A stretch of 64,000 bases of DNA. It comes from Serratia nevei. Its GTDB lineage: Bacteria > Pseudomonadota > Gammaproteobacteria > Enterobacterales > Enterobacteriaceae. Shown in pieces: positions 9,523 to 19,421 of the stretch. Position 1 is the stretch's first letter. Every line of letters starts with the position of its first letter. The notes below the pieces were generated by a model, which was not told the origin of the DNA, made no database searches, and worked only from the letters and a program-made list of their open reading frames with translations. The DNA lies in assembly GCF_037948395.1 (NCBI RefSeq), contig NZ_CP149940.1:3100001-3164000 (forward strand), given 5' to 3'. A program made the translations under genes and the position numbers.

Positions 9523-9571
9523 AAAAAAAGGCGCGTCACTCAGTCAGTAGTGGGAGAACGAGTGACGCGCC
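9523..9571 (-). terminator. Intrinsic terminator of the flgKL operon
   Basis: GGCGCGTCACTC (9530-9541) and GAGTGACGCGCC (9560-9571) form a perfect 12-bp stem. Read on the minus strand, the stem is followed at once by seven T residues (9529-9523). It lies about 110 bases after the flgL stop. Confidence 0.85.
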
Positions 9572-9680
9572 AAACGAGTGCGCCCGGTTTCAAGAAGCCT
9601 CCCTCCCCGCGGGGCGGAGAAGGCGTTTTCTAAGCGCACTAAAGGGAAACCCGTCGCGGTCAGGCAACGGGGTCTTGCTC

Positions 9681-10640
9681 TTAACGATTCATCTGGAACA
9701 GCGACATGCCCTGCATATCGCTGAAGGTTTTATATGACGCCTGCAGCGCCGCCTGCTGCATGAAATAAGACGAGATAGACTCGGCCAGGTCGGCATCCGT
9801 CAACGCGCTCATCTGGATCTGGTTGGTCATGTCGCGCTCTTTACCGATGCCGTCCAGCTGATCCATCTCCTGCAGCTGGCTGCCCAACTCGGCGCGCACG
9901 CTCAGCACGTTGTTGTAAGAGTTGTCCAGGCCGCGGTTGGCTTTCGCCAGCGCATCGTTCACCTGCTGCTTGGTGGCCTCATCGGCGCCCTGCAGCGGCG
10001 TTTTCAGCGCGTTCAGCGCGATATCGATACTCTCGAACACGTTGCTGACCGGCGCGCTGCCGTCCGGCTCAGGCTTCGGGTTGCTGGTCAACGACATGAA
10101 CACCGCGTTGCCGGTATGGCCGATGGTCATGGTGCGGTTGGCGTCCACTTTCTGCTGAACCGTCTTGTCGCCGCCCTGATAGCTGACGGTGCCGCCGTTG
10201 TCGACGAACGGCGCCTTGTCGTTCACGTATCCGCCGAACATATAGCGGCCGTTGCCGTCGGTGCTGTTGGCCTGGTTCAGCAGCTGATCTTTCAGCCCCT
10301 GCAGCTGGGTGGCCAGCGACTGGCGGTCGTTATCGCTTTCGGTGCCGCCGGCGCTGACGATCAGCGACTTCATGTCCGCGATGGTGGACGTCGCGCCGGC
10401 CAAGACCGTTTCTTCCATCGACACGCTTTGGCGAGCGAAAGTCCGCGCCAGCGTGTATTGGCTGTTTTCCGCCTGCGACTGCGACAACATCACCGCGCGC
10501 GACGCCGCCAGCGGATCGTCGGACGGGTTGATCACCCGCTTGCCGGTAGCAAGCTGCTCGGCGGCCTTCATGAACAGCGACTGGTTGCCCGTGATGCCGT
10601 TCATGTTCTGTTGGTACATCATGCTGGTGCTCATGCGCAT
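9681..10640 (-). CDS. flgL: Hook-filament junction protein FlgL (HAP3)
   Basis: FlgL is the second hook-filament adaptor, placed on FlgK before flagellin polymerises. It is exported with the FlgN chaperone. The 319-residue product (E. coli 317) begins MRMSTSMMYQQN, the conserved flagellin-like N-terminal D0 helix. It ends with the matching C-terminal helix (SSYFMQQAALQASYKTF...LFQMNR). It follows flgK after a 59-base gap that carries a strong hairpin. Confidence 0.97.
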   Translation of the reverse strand: MRMSTSMMYQQNMNGITGNQSLFMKAAEQLATGKRVINPSDDPLAASRAVMLSQSQAENSQYTLARTFARQSVSMEETVLAGATSTIADMKSLIVSAGGTESDNDRQSLATQLQGLKDQLLNQANSTDGNGRYMFGGYVNDKAPFVDNGGTVSYQGGDKTVQQKVDANRTMTIGHTGNAVFMSLTSNPKPEPDGSAPVSNVFESIDIALNALKTPLQGADEATKQQVNDALAKANRGLDNSYNNVLSVRAELGSQLQEMDQLDGIGKERDMTNQIQMSALTDADLAESISSYFMQQAALQASYKTFSDMQGMSLFQMNR

Positions 10641-10664
10641 GCTGTGGGTTCCTTACTCTGAGCG

Positions 10665-10688
10665 ACCGGCGCCGTTATCGGCGCCGGT
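10665..10688 (-). other. Strong hairpin between flgK and flgL
   Basis: ACCGGCGCC (10665-10673) and GGCGCCGGT (10680-10688) form a perfect 9-bp GC-rich stem with a six-base loop. No T-tract follows on the minus strand, so a processing or stability element is more likely than a terminator. Confidence 0.6.
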
Positions 10689-10699
10689 TAACAATGAAA

Positions 10700-12349
10700 T
10701 CAACGAATGTTCAGCAGCGCATCGAACAGCGAGCTGGCGGTCTGAATCACCTGCGCGTTGGCCATGTAGTACTGCTGGAAACGCAGCAGCTCGCCGTACT
10801 CTTCGTCAAGGTTAACGCCGGACATCGACTGCTGTTGCTCGCCCAGCTGCTTCACGATCTTGGCCTGCGAAGTGGCGACAGCCTTGGCGGCAGCGGTCTG
10901 GTTACCGACGCCGCTGACGATGCCAGCATAAGCGCCGCTCAGGGTCGCCTTGCCGTCCACCAGGTTTTTGGTCTGCAGATCCAGCAGCTTCTTGGCGTTT
11001 TCGTTATCGCCTCGGCCGCTGTCATCTTTACCGGCGGCGGCGATCTTGGACGAATCGGTGATGGCCACTTTCAGGTTGCCCGCCACGTCGCTGACCGGCT
11101 TCACGGTGAAGCTGTCTTTAGCCTGCGCATTGCCGTCGATGCTCACTTCCAGCCCATCGAAGTTCAGCGTCGGTTTGCCATCGGCGCTGGTGCCCGGCGT
11201 GGCGTTGACTTTCACGTTGTCCGGCAGGCGGCTGACCTGCCAGTTGCTGCCGTCGAACTCGACGCGATAATCGTTGGCCTTCACCTTGCCGGTGTCGGTG
11301 TAAGCGACCGACAGCGACGCGTCGCCGGTGTTGCGGGTGTTATCCACCACCCGGCCGCCGCTGAAGCTGAAGAAGTCGCCGCCTGCGTCACCGTTCAGGT
11401 CGAAACCGGCGCGATGCTGCTGGTTGAAGCTGTCCGCCATCGCCAACGCCAACTGGCCCAGCTGATTGCGCACGCCGTCCAACGTCTCGCTGCGGAATTT
11501 CAGCACGCCGCTCAGGCTGCCGCTGGTGATCTGGCCTTCCGGCACTTCGCTGGCGCCATTGCCGCGGTTATAACCGATGGTCAGGCGGGAAGGATCGCTG
11601 CTGGAAGGCATCGCCTCCACCTGATAAGTGTTGCTGCCCTGCACCAGGGTCAAACCGTTGGCGAAGGAGACGGTATAAGCGTCGCCATCCTGCTGCGTGA
11701 CCTGCACGCCCACCAGCTGATTCAACTCGGTAACCAACTGATCGCGCTGATCCAGCAACGCATTCGGCTCGCCGCCGGCGCTGCCGCGCAAACGGGTGAT
11801 CTCGTCGTTCAGCTTGGCGATCTGTTGGCCGTAGCTGTTGATCTGCTGCGCCGTATCGCTGATCTGCTGATTGACGCCGTTGTCCATGTCGCGCAGGAAT
11901 TTGTCGGTGTTGTTGAACTGGTTCACCAGGCCGTTGGCCTTGCCCAGCACCGTCTGGCGCGCGGCGTCGTCACCGGCGTTGCTCACCAGGTTCTGCAGGT
12001 TGGTGAAGAAATCCTGCATGTTGGTCGACAGCGGGTTGGTTTTGCTCGCCAGCAGGTTGTCTATCTGCGAAATCTTCTCGTAATAGGCGTTTTGCGCCCC
12101 GAAGGCGCTTTGCGCACCGCGCAGCTGGTTGGTGATGAACTGGTTGTACTCGCGGTTGACGCTGGTGACGGTCACGCCGTTGCCGATAAAGCCGCTCATG
12201 GTGGCCATGCCGCCGTTCTGCGCCAGGATCGCGGTCTGGCGGTTATAGCCCGCCACGTTGTAGTTGGAGATGTTGTTGCTGACGGTACTGAGCGCCACCT
12301 GAGCCGCATTCAGCCCGCTCATCGCGGTATTGATTAAGCTATTGGACAT
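10700..12349 (-). CDS. flgK: Hook-filament junction protein FlgK (HAP1)
   Basis: FlgK is the first hook-associated protein, capping the hook as a joint to FlgL. The 549-residue product (E. coli 547) has the N-terminal rod/hook-type helix (LINTAMSGLNAAQVALSTVSNNISN, with the NN-I-N-Y motif). It also has the conserved C-terminal helix (SGVNLDEEYGELLRFQQYYMANAQVI). It is exported with FlgN and is a class III gene, consistent with the FliA-type promoter upstream at 12430-12456. Confidence 0.97.
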   Translation of the reverse strand: MSNSLINTAMSGLNAAQVALSTVSNNISNYNVAGYNRQTAILAQNGGMATMSGFIGNGVTVTSVNREYNQFITNQLRGAQSAFGAQNAYYEKISQIDNLLASKTNPLSTNMQDFFTNLQNLVSNAGDDAARQTVLGKANGLVNQFNNTDKFLRDMDNGVNQQISDTAQQINSYGQQIAKLNDEITRLRGSAGGEPNALLDQRDQLVTELNQLVGVQVTQQDGDAYTVSFANGLTLVQGSNTYQVEAMPSSSDPSRLTIGYNRGNGASEVPEGQITSGSLSGVLKFRSETLDGVRNQLGQLALAMADSFNQQHRAGFDLNGDAGGDFFSFSGGRVVDNTRNTGDASLSVAYTDTGKVKANDYRVEFDGSNWQVSRLPDNVKVNATPGTSADGKPTLNFDGLEVSIDGNAQAKDSFTVKPVSDVAGNLKVAITDSSKIAAAGKDDSGRGDNENAKKLLDLQTKNLVDGKATLSGAYAGIVSGVGNQTAAAKAVATSQAKIVKQLGEQQQSMSGVNLDEEYGELLRFQQYYMANAQVIQTASSLFDALLNIR

Positions 12350-12400
12350 CGGGATTCCTTATGCTGCGGCGCCGGTGGCCCACAGGGTTCTAATTGAGCT

Positions 12401-12420
12401 GCTGAGCCTGTTCGCTCAGC
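12401..12420 (-). other. Leader hairpin upstream of flgK
   Basis: GCTGAGC (12401-12407) pairs with GCTCAGC (12414-12420) around a six-base loop. It lies between the FliA-type promoter and the flgK start, so it would form in the flgK leader RNA. Confidence 0.45.
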
Positions 12421-12429
12421 CTGTCTCGG

Positions 12430-12456
12430 TTATCGGCAAAAATGAGAAGAACTTGA
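12430..12456 (-). promoter_or_regulatory. FliA (sigma-28) promoter of flgKL
   Basis: On the minus strand TCAAGTTC (12456-12449) and GCCGATAA (12437-12430) are separated by exactly 11 bases. The FliA consensus is TAAAGTTT-N11-GCCGATAA, so the -10 is perfect and the -35 matches at six of eight. Placement about 80 bases before flgK fits class III control. Confidence 0.88.
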
Positions 12457-12634
12457 GGAAAAAAAGCGGCAATGCGGTCAGCATCCAGCCAGCCTTCATG
12501 ACCGCCTACCCCCTCAATAATTGGCGTCGCAACAAGGCGACAAGCAAGGGCGTCCCCGGGAGCCTGGTTAAGCCAAGTGACCGGGGACGAGCTTGTGCAG
12601 TCAACGCCGCTGCGGCGTCAAGCCTGACGGGGAT

Positions 12635-13579
12635 TTAGAACAAATCTTTCAAATCGTGGGTATACGCTTTGACCGCCTGTTCCCCTGCGTTCTTCATCTG
12701 CTGAATCACGCTGACCAGTTTGCTGGCGTACTGCGGGTCGGTGGCGTAGCCGGCGCGTTGCAACGCATGCGCCGCCTGCTCCGGGCTGCGCGCGGCGGCC
12801 ACGTCGGCATAGCGCGGGTTGTTGGTCAGCAGCTTGACGTAATCGGCGATCGCCTCGACGTACGAGCCGTAGACGCGGAACTTCGCCTTCACCTTCTTCG
12901 CCGCGCCCTGTTCGAACTCGGTGGTGGTGATCTCCGTCACCGGCCCGTTCCAGCTGCCGCCGGCCTTGATGCCGAACAGGTTGTAGCTCGGCGTGCCGTC
13001 CGAGGTCGGGATCTCGCGCTGCCCCCAACCGGACTCCAGCGCCGCCTGCGCGACGATCAGCTGATGCGGAATGCCGCTCTGCTGGCTGGCGACCTTCGCC
13101 GGTATCGACAGGCGAGCGACGAAGTTGCCGTTGTTGAGCGACAGCGGCGCGGCGGCCGGCGGGGCTTTCGGCATCGCGCGGCGCACCATCTGCTCCAGCG
13201 CCTGGTTCGGCAGCGTTTGCAGCACCTCGTTGTCCAGCGCCATCGGCGACAGGCCCGCCGTTTCACTCGGCACAGTATTGGCGTTGCTCATCTGCTTGAC
13301 CATCATGTCGGCCAGCCCCAGCCCTTTTTGCGACATCTGCTGGGCGATTTGCTGGTCGTACATCGAGGTATAGAGCCGCGTTTGATCGCTGCTCAATACC
13401 CCATCCTGCGGCAAGGCAGAGCGCATGCTTTTCAGCATCATCTGCACGAACATGCCTTCTACCTGCTGGGCCACCTGCTTGAGGTTGCCCTGCGGGTCGG
13501 CCGCCGCATCGCGCTTCAGACCGTTCAGCGCCTGGGCGTCATAGGCCGCGCCCGACATCGCCATCAGATCGCCGGCCAT
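12635..13579 (-). CDS. flgJ: Rod-capping protein / peptidoglycan hydrolase FlgJ
   Basis: FlgJ is a periplasmic bifunctional protein. Its N-terminal half caps the growing rod, and its C-terminal half is a beta-N-acetylglucosaminidase that opens peptidoglycan. The start at 13579 (TGATG overlap with the flgI stop) gives 314 residues (E. coli 313). The rod-scaffold signature VARQVEGMFVQMMLKSMR-like sequence is at 36-53, and the catalytic Glu lies in LESGWGQ at about 182. A longer in-frame reading runs back through flgI and is rejected. It ends the flgB-J operon. Confidence 0.96.
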   Translation of the reverse strand: MAGDLMAMSGAAYDAQALNGLKRDAAADPQGNLKQVAQQVEGMFVQMMLKSMRSALPQDGVLSSDQTRLYTSMYDQQIAQQMSQKGLGLADMMVKQMSNANTVPSETAGLSPMALDNEVLQTLPNQALEQMVRRAMPKAPPAAAPLSLNNGNFVARLSIPAKVASQQSGIPHQLIVAQAALESGWGQREIPTSDGTPSYNLFGIKAGGSWNGPVTEITTTEFEQGAAKKVKAKFRVYGSYVEAIADYVKLLTNNPRYADVAAARSPEQAAHALQRAGYATDPQYASKLVSVIQQMKNAGEQAVKAYTHDLKDLF

Positions 13580-14679
13580 CAGATGATTTCCAGTTTGGCG
13601 CGCAGGCAGCCGGCGCTCTGCATCGCCTGCAGGATCGACATCAGATCGATCGGCGTGGCACCCAGCGCGTTCAGCGCGCGGATCACGTTGTTCAGGTTGG
13701 CGCTGGCGTTCACCTTCTGCAGCGATCCGCCCTGCTGTTGCACCGAGATCTGGGTGTTTGGCGTCACCACCGTCTGGCCGCCGCCGAACGGCGTCGTCGG
13801 TTGGCTGACGGTGTTCTGCCGATCGACCACCACCGACAGGTTGCCCTGGGCGACGGCGCAAGAGTCGAGGATCACATCGCGGTTCATCACCACCGAACCG
13901 GTGCGCGAGTTGATGATCACTTTGGCATCCATCGCCCCGACGTTGACGGTGATGTTTTGAATCTCCGCCAAGAAGCGCACCTGAGAGCTGTTGCCCTGCG
14001 GCACCAGCACCTGGATCGTGCGGGCGTCGAGCGGCGTCGCGGTGCCGCCGCCGCGTTGGCGGTTGATGGCGTCGCTGATCTGCTGCGCCAGCGTGAAATC
14101 TTCGTCGTTCAGCTGCAGGTTGAGAACGCCGCCGCTGCCGAAGGTGGTCGGCAGCTCGCGCTCGATGGTGGCGCCGTTGCTGATGCGCCCGCCCGCCAGC
14201 TGGTTGACCTGCACGCTGCTGCCGCCGGCCGCCGCACCCGCGCCGCCGACCAGCACGTTGCCCTGCGCCAGCGCATAAACCTGGTTATCCACGCCTTTGA
14301 GCGGCGTCATCAGCAGGGTGCCGCCACGCAGGCTCTTGGCGTTGCCCATCGAAGAAACCACCACGTCGATGTTCTGCCCGGCGCGCGAGAACGGCGGCAG
14401 TTTGGCGGTTACCATCACCGCCGCCACGTTTTTCAGCTGCATGTTGGTGCCCGGCGGCACGGTGATGCCCAGCTGCGACAGCATGTTGCTCAGGCTTTGG
14501 GTGGTAAACGGCGTCTGCATGGTCTGGTCGCCGGAGCCGTCCAGCCCCACCACCAGGCCGTAGCCGATCAGGGCGTTGTCTCGCACGCCCTGCACCGTCA
14601 CCAGATCGCGGATGCGCTCCGCCGCCGCCGGCAAGCACACCAGCCCGACGCACAGCGCGATAAACCATTTTTTCAGCAT
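13579..14679 (-). CDS. flgI: Flagellar P-ring protein FlgI
   Basis: FlgI is the periplasmic protein that forms the P ring around the rod in the peptidoglycan layer. The 366-residue product (E. coli 365) starts with a signal peptide ([20 protein letters not shown], cleaved near residue 20). The conserved [15 protein letters not shown] and [15 protein letters not shown] follow. FlgA is its dedicated chaperone. It lies 10 bases after flgH and overlaps flgJ by one base. Confidence 0.97.
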   Translation of the reverse strand: MLKKWFIALCVGLVCLPAAAERIRDLVTVQGVRDNALIGYGLVVGLDGSGDQTMQTPFTTQSLSNMLSQLGITVPPGTNMQLKNVAAVMVTAKLPPFSRAGQNIDVVVSSMGNAKSLRGGTLLMTPLKGVDNQVYALAQGNVLVGGAGAAAGGSSVQVNQLAGGRISNGATIERELPTTFGSGGVLNLQLNDEDFTLAQQISDAINRQRGGGTATPLDARTIQVLVPQGNSSQVRFLAEIQNITVNVGAMDAKVIINSRTGSVVMNRDVILDSCAVAQGNLSVVVDRQNTVSQPTTPFGGGQTVVTPNTQISVQQQGGSLQKVNASANLNNVIRALNALGATPIDLMSILQAMQSAGCLRAKLEII

Positions 14680-14689
14680 CAGTCAATCC

Positions 14690-15409
14690 TTAGAACGGTG
14701 AAACATTTAAGAAGAAGCGCTGCAGCCAGCCCATGGTCTGCGCTTCGTTGATATAGCCATTGCCGACGTATTCGATACGTGCGTCCGCCACCTGCGTCGA
14801 GGTCACCGAGTTGTTGCCGCTGATGGTGCGCGGATTGACGACGCCGGAGAAGCGGATGAATTCCGTGCCCTGGTTGATGGCGATCTGCTTTTCCCCTACC
14901 ACGTGCAGGTTGCCGTTGGCCAGCACCTGGTTGACCGTCACCGTAATGGTGCCGTTGAAGGTGTTGTTGGCGTTGGCACCGCCCTTGCCGCCGAAGGTGC
15001 TGTCGCCGGAAATATCCATATCGGCGCGCGCATTGCCCAACAGGCCGTCGAGGTAACGCGGCGAGGTGGCGACGCCGAACTTGCTGGCGCCGTTGCGGCT
15101 GGCGTTGGCGGAGGAGCTCTTGCTGGCGCTGACGTTTTCCTGCAGCACGATGGTCAGGGTGTCGCCGACGTTGCGCGGACGGCGGTCTTCGAACAGCGGC
15201 TGGTAGCCGTAGTTCATCGGCTGCACCGTCTGGAAGATCGAGCCGTTCGGCATCGGCGCACTGGCCGGCGCGGGCTGCGCCGTGGTCGCGCCGTCCACCA
15301 GCGGTTTGTGCGGGATATAGGCGCAGCCGCTCAGCGTCAGCATCACCATTCCCGCCAGCCAGCGTTGTCCCTGCCGCGGCAGGATTGCCATCGAATATGT
15401 GGTTACCAC
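14690..15409 (-). CDS. flgH: Flagellar L-ring lipoprotein FlgH
   Basis: FlgH is an outer-membrane lipoprotein that forms the L ring. The chosen start is GTG at 15409, because an AAAGG ribosome site lies eight bases upstream and none precedes the internal ATG at 15391. This gives 239 residues (E. coli 232). The lipobox LSGC places the lipidated Cys at residue 29, followed by [17 protein letters not shown] and the conserved [20 protein letters not shown]. An intercistronic hairpin separates it from flgG. Confidence 0.95.
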   Translation of the reverse strand: MVTTYSMAILPRQGQRWLAGMVMLTLSGCAYIPHKPLVDGATTAQPAPASAPMPNGSIFQTVQPMNYGYQPLFEDRRPRNVGDTLTIVLQENVSASKSSSANASRNGASKFGVATSPRYLDGLLGNARADMDISGDSTFGGKGGANANNTFNGTITVTVNQVLANGNLHVVGEKQIAINQGTEFIRFSGVVNPRTISGNNSVTSTQVADARIEYVGNGYINEAQTMGWLQRFFLNVSPF

Positions 15410-15438
15410 GGGTATCGCCTTTGTTTCACGAAAGAGAA

Positions 15439-15466
15439 TGACGGGCGCGGCAAGCCGGGCCCGTCA
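15439..15466 (-). other. Terminator-like hairpin between flgG and flgH
   Basis: TGACGGGC (15439-15446) pairs with GCCCGTCA (15459-15466). Inside, CGGC (15448-15451) pairs with GCCG (15454-15457), leaving one mismatch and a two-base loop. On the minus strand a T/C-rich run (ATTCTCTTTC) follows, so partial termination or 3' end protection is possible. Confidence 0.55.
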
Positions 15467-15474
15467 ATGACAGA

Positions 15475-16260
<786 letters not shown>

Positions 16261-16275
16261 TTATTTCCTTGCTGC

Positions 16276-17031
16276 TTAACTCATTGAGAGCAGTGAGTTG
16301 GCACGCTGTTCGTTTTCATCCACGCTGTGGATGACCTTCATTTGCATTTCAAAGCGGCGGGCGTTGGCGATCATGTCGACCATGGTTTCCACCGGCTTGA
16401 CGTTGCTGCCTTCCAGCACGCCCGGCATCACCCGCACCAGCGGATCGTTTTGCAACTGATTGCCGCGCTGCTGTTGGGTTTCCGGCGTCAGGCGGAACAG
16501 CCCGTCGTCACCGCGCATCACTTCGCGCGCATCGGCTTTCACCAGCTTCAGGCGGCCGATCTGCGCGATGGTGTTCGGCGGATCGCCGGCGTTCAGCGCC
16601 GAAATGGTGCCGTCGGCCGCGATGGTGATCTCCGCCGACGGCGGCACCTCGATCGGGCCGCCGTCGCCCATCACCGGCAGCCCCTGCACCGTCAACTGCC
16701 CGGTGGAGGAGATCTGAATGTTGCCGTTGCGGGTATAGGCTTCACCGCCACCCGGCAGGCTCACCGCCAGGAAACCGTCCTGCTGCAGCGCCACGTCCAG
16801 CGGACGCGACGTGTAGTTCAGCGCCCCCTGGCTCATGTCGGCGCCCGGCGTCGACGCGGTCACCAAGGTGCGCGTCGCCATACTCGGCCCGTCGACCGGT
16901 ACCGCGCGCAACGCGGCGAGCTGGGCGCGAAAGCCCGGCGTCGACGCATTGGCCAGGTTGTTGGCGGTGATGGACTGCTGTTCCAGCGTTTGGCGCGCCG
17001 CGCCCATCGCGGTATAAATCGCGTGATCCAT
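16276..17031 (-). CDS. flgF: Flagellar proximal rod protein FlgF
   Basis: FlgF is a proximal rod subunit. The 251 residues equal the E. coli length. The N-terminal AARQTLEQQSITANNLANASTPGFR carries the rod signature, and the C-terminal VDMIANARRFEMQMKVIH is the matching helix. It sits between flgE and flgG in the standard operon order, 12 bases after flgE. Confidence 0.96.
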   Translation of the reverse strand: MDHAIYTAMGAARQTLEQQSITANNLANASTPGFRAQLAALRAVPVDGPSMATRTLVTASTPGADMSQGALNYTSRPLDVALQQDGFLAVSLPGGGEAYTRNGNIQISSTGQLTVQGLPVMGDGGPIEVPPSAEITIAADGTISALNAGDPPNTIAQIGRLKLVKADAREVMRGDDGLFRLTPETQQQRGNQLQNDPLVRVMPGVLEGSNVKPVETMVDMIANARRFEMQMKVIHSVDENEQRANSLLSMS

Positions 17032-17043
17032 GACTCGGCCCTA

Positions 17044-18267
17044 TTAGCGCAGGCTAACCAGCGTCTGCAGGATGGAGTCCTGCGTCTTGATGGTCTGGGC
17101 GTTGGACTGGTAGTTACGCTGTGCGACGATCATGTTCACCAGCTCCTGGCTCAGATCGACGTTGGAAGACTCCAGCGCGCCGCTGGTCAGCTTACCGAAG
17201 CCGCCGCCGCCCGACAGACCGACGCGCGGCTGGCCGGATGCACCGGTTTCCTGCCACACGTTATCGCCCTGCGACGCCAGCCCTTCCGGGTTGGAGAAGT
17301 TGGCCATGACGATCTGGCCCAGCACCTGGGTCTGCTGGTTGGAGTAGATGCCCACGACGGTGCCGTCGTTGTTGATTTGGAAGTTGGTGTATTCACCGGC
17401 GGCATAGCCGTCCTGCGCCACTTTGCTCACCGAGTCGCTGCCCACGTTCTGCTGCATGCTGCCGGCGAAGCTCAGGGTGAAGTTTTGCGCCGGTGCGCCG
17501 TCTTTGGCGGTCATCGGGATCACCATGCTGAACTCGCCCGGCGCGCCGTTGGTGCTGGTGGTTTTCACCAGGTTGCCGCTGGTGCTGAACTCCATGGTGC
17601 CGGCGTTCACTGGCGCTGCGCTGCCGTCCTGGGTATAGACCTGCCACTTGTTGTCTTCCGTCTTCACGAAGTAGGCGTTGATGTTGTGCGCGTTACCCAG
17701 CGAGTCGTAGGCGGTGATGGTGTTGACGTAGTTGTAGCTGTCCTGTTTGGTCGGATCGAACGTCTTGTTCTCCGGCACTTTATGGGTGGACTTCAGGTTG
17801 GTTACCATCTCACCGGAGGTAGACGCCTTGGCGTTCATCATGCCTTCAGGAATGCTCAGCGGCACCGGGTTGGCACCCTGCTGGATGGTCGGCGGGGAAC
17901 CGGCCGCCGGGTAACCGGTCAGCTGCAGGCCCTGCATGTTGGTCAGATTACGGTTCTCGTCCAGCTTGAACTGGCCGTTGCGGGTATAGAAGATACCGCC
18001 GTCTTTATCCTGCATGCGGAAGAAGCCGTTGCCGTTGATGGCCACATCCAGCGCACGGCTGGTGCCGGTGGTGGTGCCGCCCTTGAAGTTCTGGGTGATG
18101 CCGGACACTTTAACGCCCAGCCCAACCTGCGAACCGGCGAACATGTCGGCGAAGGACACGCTGCCGGATTTGAAACCCGCGGTCGCGGAGTTGGCGATGT
18201 TGTTACCGATCACGTCAAGGTTGGTTGCTGCCGCGTTCAAGCCGCTGACTGCCTGAGAAAAGGCCAT
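17044..18267 (-). CDS. flgE: Flagellar hook protein FlgE
   Basis: FlgE is the structural subunit of the hook, the flexible joint. The 407-residue product (E. coli 402) starts MAFSQAVSGLNAAATNLDVIGNNIANSATAGFK-like, the conserved D0 helix. It ends in SQELVNMIVAQRNYQSNAQTIKTQD. The central domain is the exposed variable region. It is class II and exported before the specificity switch. Confidence 0.97.
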   Translation of the reverse strand: MAFSQAVSGLNAAATNLDVIGNNIANSATAGFKSGSVSFADMFAGSQVGLGVKVSGITQNFKGGTTTGTSRALDVAINGNGFFRMQDKDGGIFYTRNGQFKLDENRNLTNMQGLQLTGYPAAGSPPTIQQGANPVPLSIPEGMMNAKASTSGEMVTNLKSTHKVPENKTFDPTKQDSYNYVNTITAYDSLGNAHNINAYFVKTEDNKWQVYTQDGSAAPVNAGTMEFSTSGNLVKTTSTNGAPGEFSMVIPMTAKDGAPAQNFTLSFAGSMQQNVGSDSVSKVAQDGYAAGEYTNFQINNDGTVVGIYSNQQTQVLGQIVMANFSNPEGLASQGDNVWQETGASGQPRVGLSGGGGFGKLTSGALESSNVDLSQELVNMIVAQRNYQSNAQTIKTQDSILQTLVSLR

Positions 18268-18286
18268 GTTATTCTCCGAATAGTGG

Positions 18287-18312
18287 TCAGGCTATCGTCC
18301 GATTGAGCCTGA
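18287..18312 (-). other. Hairpin between flgD and flgE
   Basis: TCAGGCT (18287-18293) pairs with AGCCTGA (18306-18312), and an inner ATCG/CGAT pair could extend the stem past a two-base bulge. No T-tract follows. It sits in the 54-base gap between the flgD stop and the flgE start. Confidence 0.4.
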
Positions 18313-18321
18313 TGCTTAGGG

Positions 18322-18999
18322 TTATAAGATCTGTCGCACGTCTTCCAGGGTGGCGTTGCCCGCCAGGCCGAGATCCAGCTTGGCGCCGTTGCCGTCGCGG
18401 ATCACGCCGTTCACCAGCCCGAAGTGCAGGCTACGCGCCACCAACTGTTCACCGTTGCCTTTGGCGTTAATCGCCACTTTGTAGGCGCCGTCTGGCGCGG
18501 TGGAGCCGTCGTCCAGCGAACCGTCCCAGGTGAAGGCGTGTACGCCGGCGGTCAGGCCGCCGATTTCGATGGTGCGCACCACCTGCCCGCTGGCGTTGGT
18601 GATGGTGGCGGTCACCTGATCGGCGGCGCGCTCCAGTTCCACGCCGAACGGCGTGGTGCTGACCTTGCCATCCTTGCTGCCGACCAGAATGTTGTTGCCC
18701 GGCACCATCACGCCGTGACCGATCAGCGCCGTCGCCTGCAGCGACTGGTTGCTGTTGATCTGGCCGGAGATCGAGCCCAGCGTGGTGTTGAGTTTTTCGA
18801 TGCCCTGAACGGTGTTGATCTGCGCCAGCTGCGAAGTCAGCTCGTTGTTCTGCATCGGATTGGTCGGATCCTGGTTTTTCAACTGCGCCACCAGCAGCGT
18901 CAGGAAGCTGTTGTGCAGATCCTGGCTGTTGGTATTTTTGCTGTTGTTACCGATGACGGTGTTGTCCAACGACTCGTTAGTGGTTGCGGCAATAGCCAT
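18322..18999 (-). CDS. flgD: Hook assembly scaffold (hook cap) protein FlgD
   Basis: FlgD is the transient cap at the hook tip that directs FlgE polymerisation and is replaced by FlgK. The 225-residue product (E. coli 231) has the conserved N-terminal LHNSFLTLLVAQLKNQDPTNPMQNNELTSQLAQIN-type block (residues about 28-62), needed for export and assembly. An Ig-like/Tudor C-terminal part includes HAFTWDGSLDDG. It lies 12 bases after flgC. Confidence 0.96.
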   Translation of the reverse strand: MAIAATTNESLDNTVIGNNSKNTNSQDLHNSFLTLLVAQLKNQDPTNPMQNNELTSQLAQINTVQGIEKLNTTLGSISGQINSNQSLQATALIGHGVMVPGNNILVGSKDGKVSTTPFGVELERAADQVTATITNASGQVVRTIEIGGLTAGVHAFTWDGSLDDGSTAPDGAYKVAINAKGNGEQLVARSLHFGLVNGVIRDGNGAKLDLGLAGNATLEDVRQIL

Positions 19000-19011
19000 G
19001 GGAACCTCCGG

Positions 19012-19416
19012 TTACTGACCCAGCGTCAGGGTTTTCATCATCATCGACTTGGTGGTGTTGAGCACCTCGACGTTGGCCTGGTAGCTGCGGGAAGCGGAGA
19101 TGGTGTTGACCATTTCCCCCACTACGTCGACGTTCGGCATGCGCACGTAGCCCTTGGCGTCCGCCAGCGGGTTGCCCGGCTGGTACACCAGACGCTCGGG
19201 CGCCGGATCGTCCACCACCTGGGCGACGCGCACGCCGCCGGTCGGCTGCCCGGGCGCCGCCGCGACCTGGAACACCACCTGCTTGGCGCGGTAAGGCTCG
19301 CCGTCCGGGCCGGTCACGCTGTCGGCGTTGGCCATGTTGCTGGCGCTGACGTTCATGCGCTGGGATTGCGCCGATAACGCCGAGCCGGAGATATCAAAAA
19401 TGTTCAGTAAAGACAT
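19012..19416 (-). CDS. flgC: Flagellar proximal rod protein FlgC
   Basis: FlgC is a proximal rod subunit. The 134 residues equal the E. coli length. It begins [20 protein letters not shown], and the conserved ASNMANADS is near residue 30. The C-terminal helix is [28 protein letters not shown]. It starts five bases after flgB ends. Confidence 0.97.
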   Translation of the reverse strand: MSLLNIFDISGSALSAQSQRMNVSASNMANADSVTGPDGEPYRAKQVVFQVAAAPGQPTGGVRVAQVVDDPAPERLVYQPGNPLADAKGYVRMPNVDVVGEMVNTISASRSYQANVEVLNTTKSMMMKTLTLGQ

Positions 19417-19421
19417 GCGCC

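Noticed and set aside
10694..12337. 547-codon open frame on the plus strand
   Set aside because: It is antisense to nearly all of flgK, and the flgK protein is unambiguous.
12551..12589. 9-bp inverted repeat after flgJ as the flgB-J terminator
   Set aside because: CGTCCCCGG/CCGGGGACG is a real repeat, but the 21-base loop and lack of a T-run on the minus strand make it a poor intrinsic terminator. I could not assign it.
16327..18306. 659-codon open frame on the plus strand
   Set aside because: It runs opposite flgF and flgE, both well supported. It has no ribosome site and an Arg/His-rich translation.
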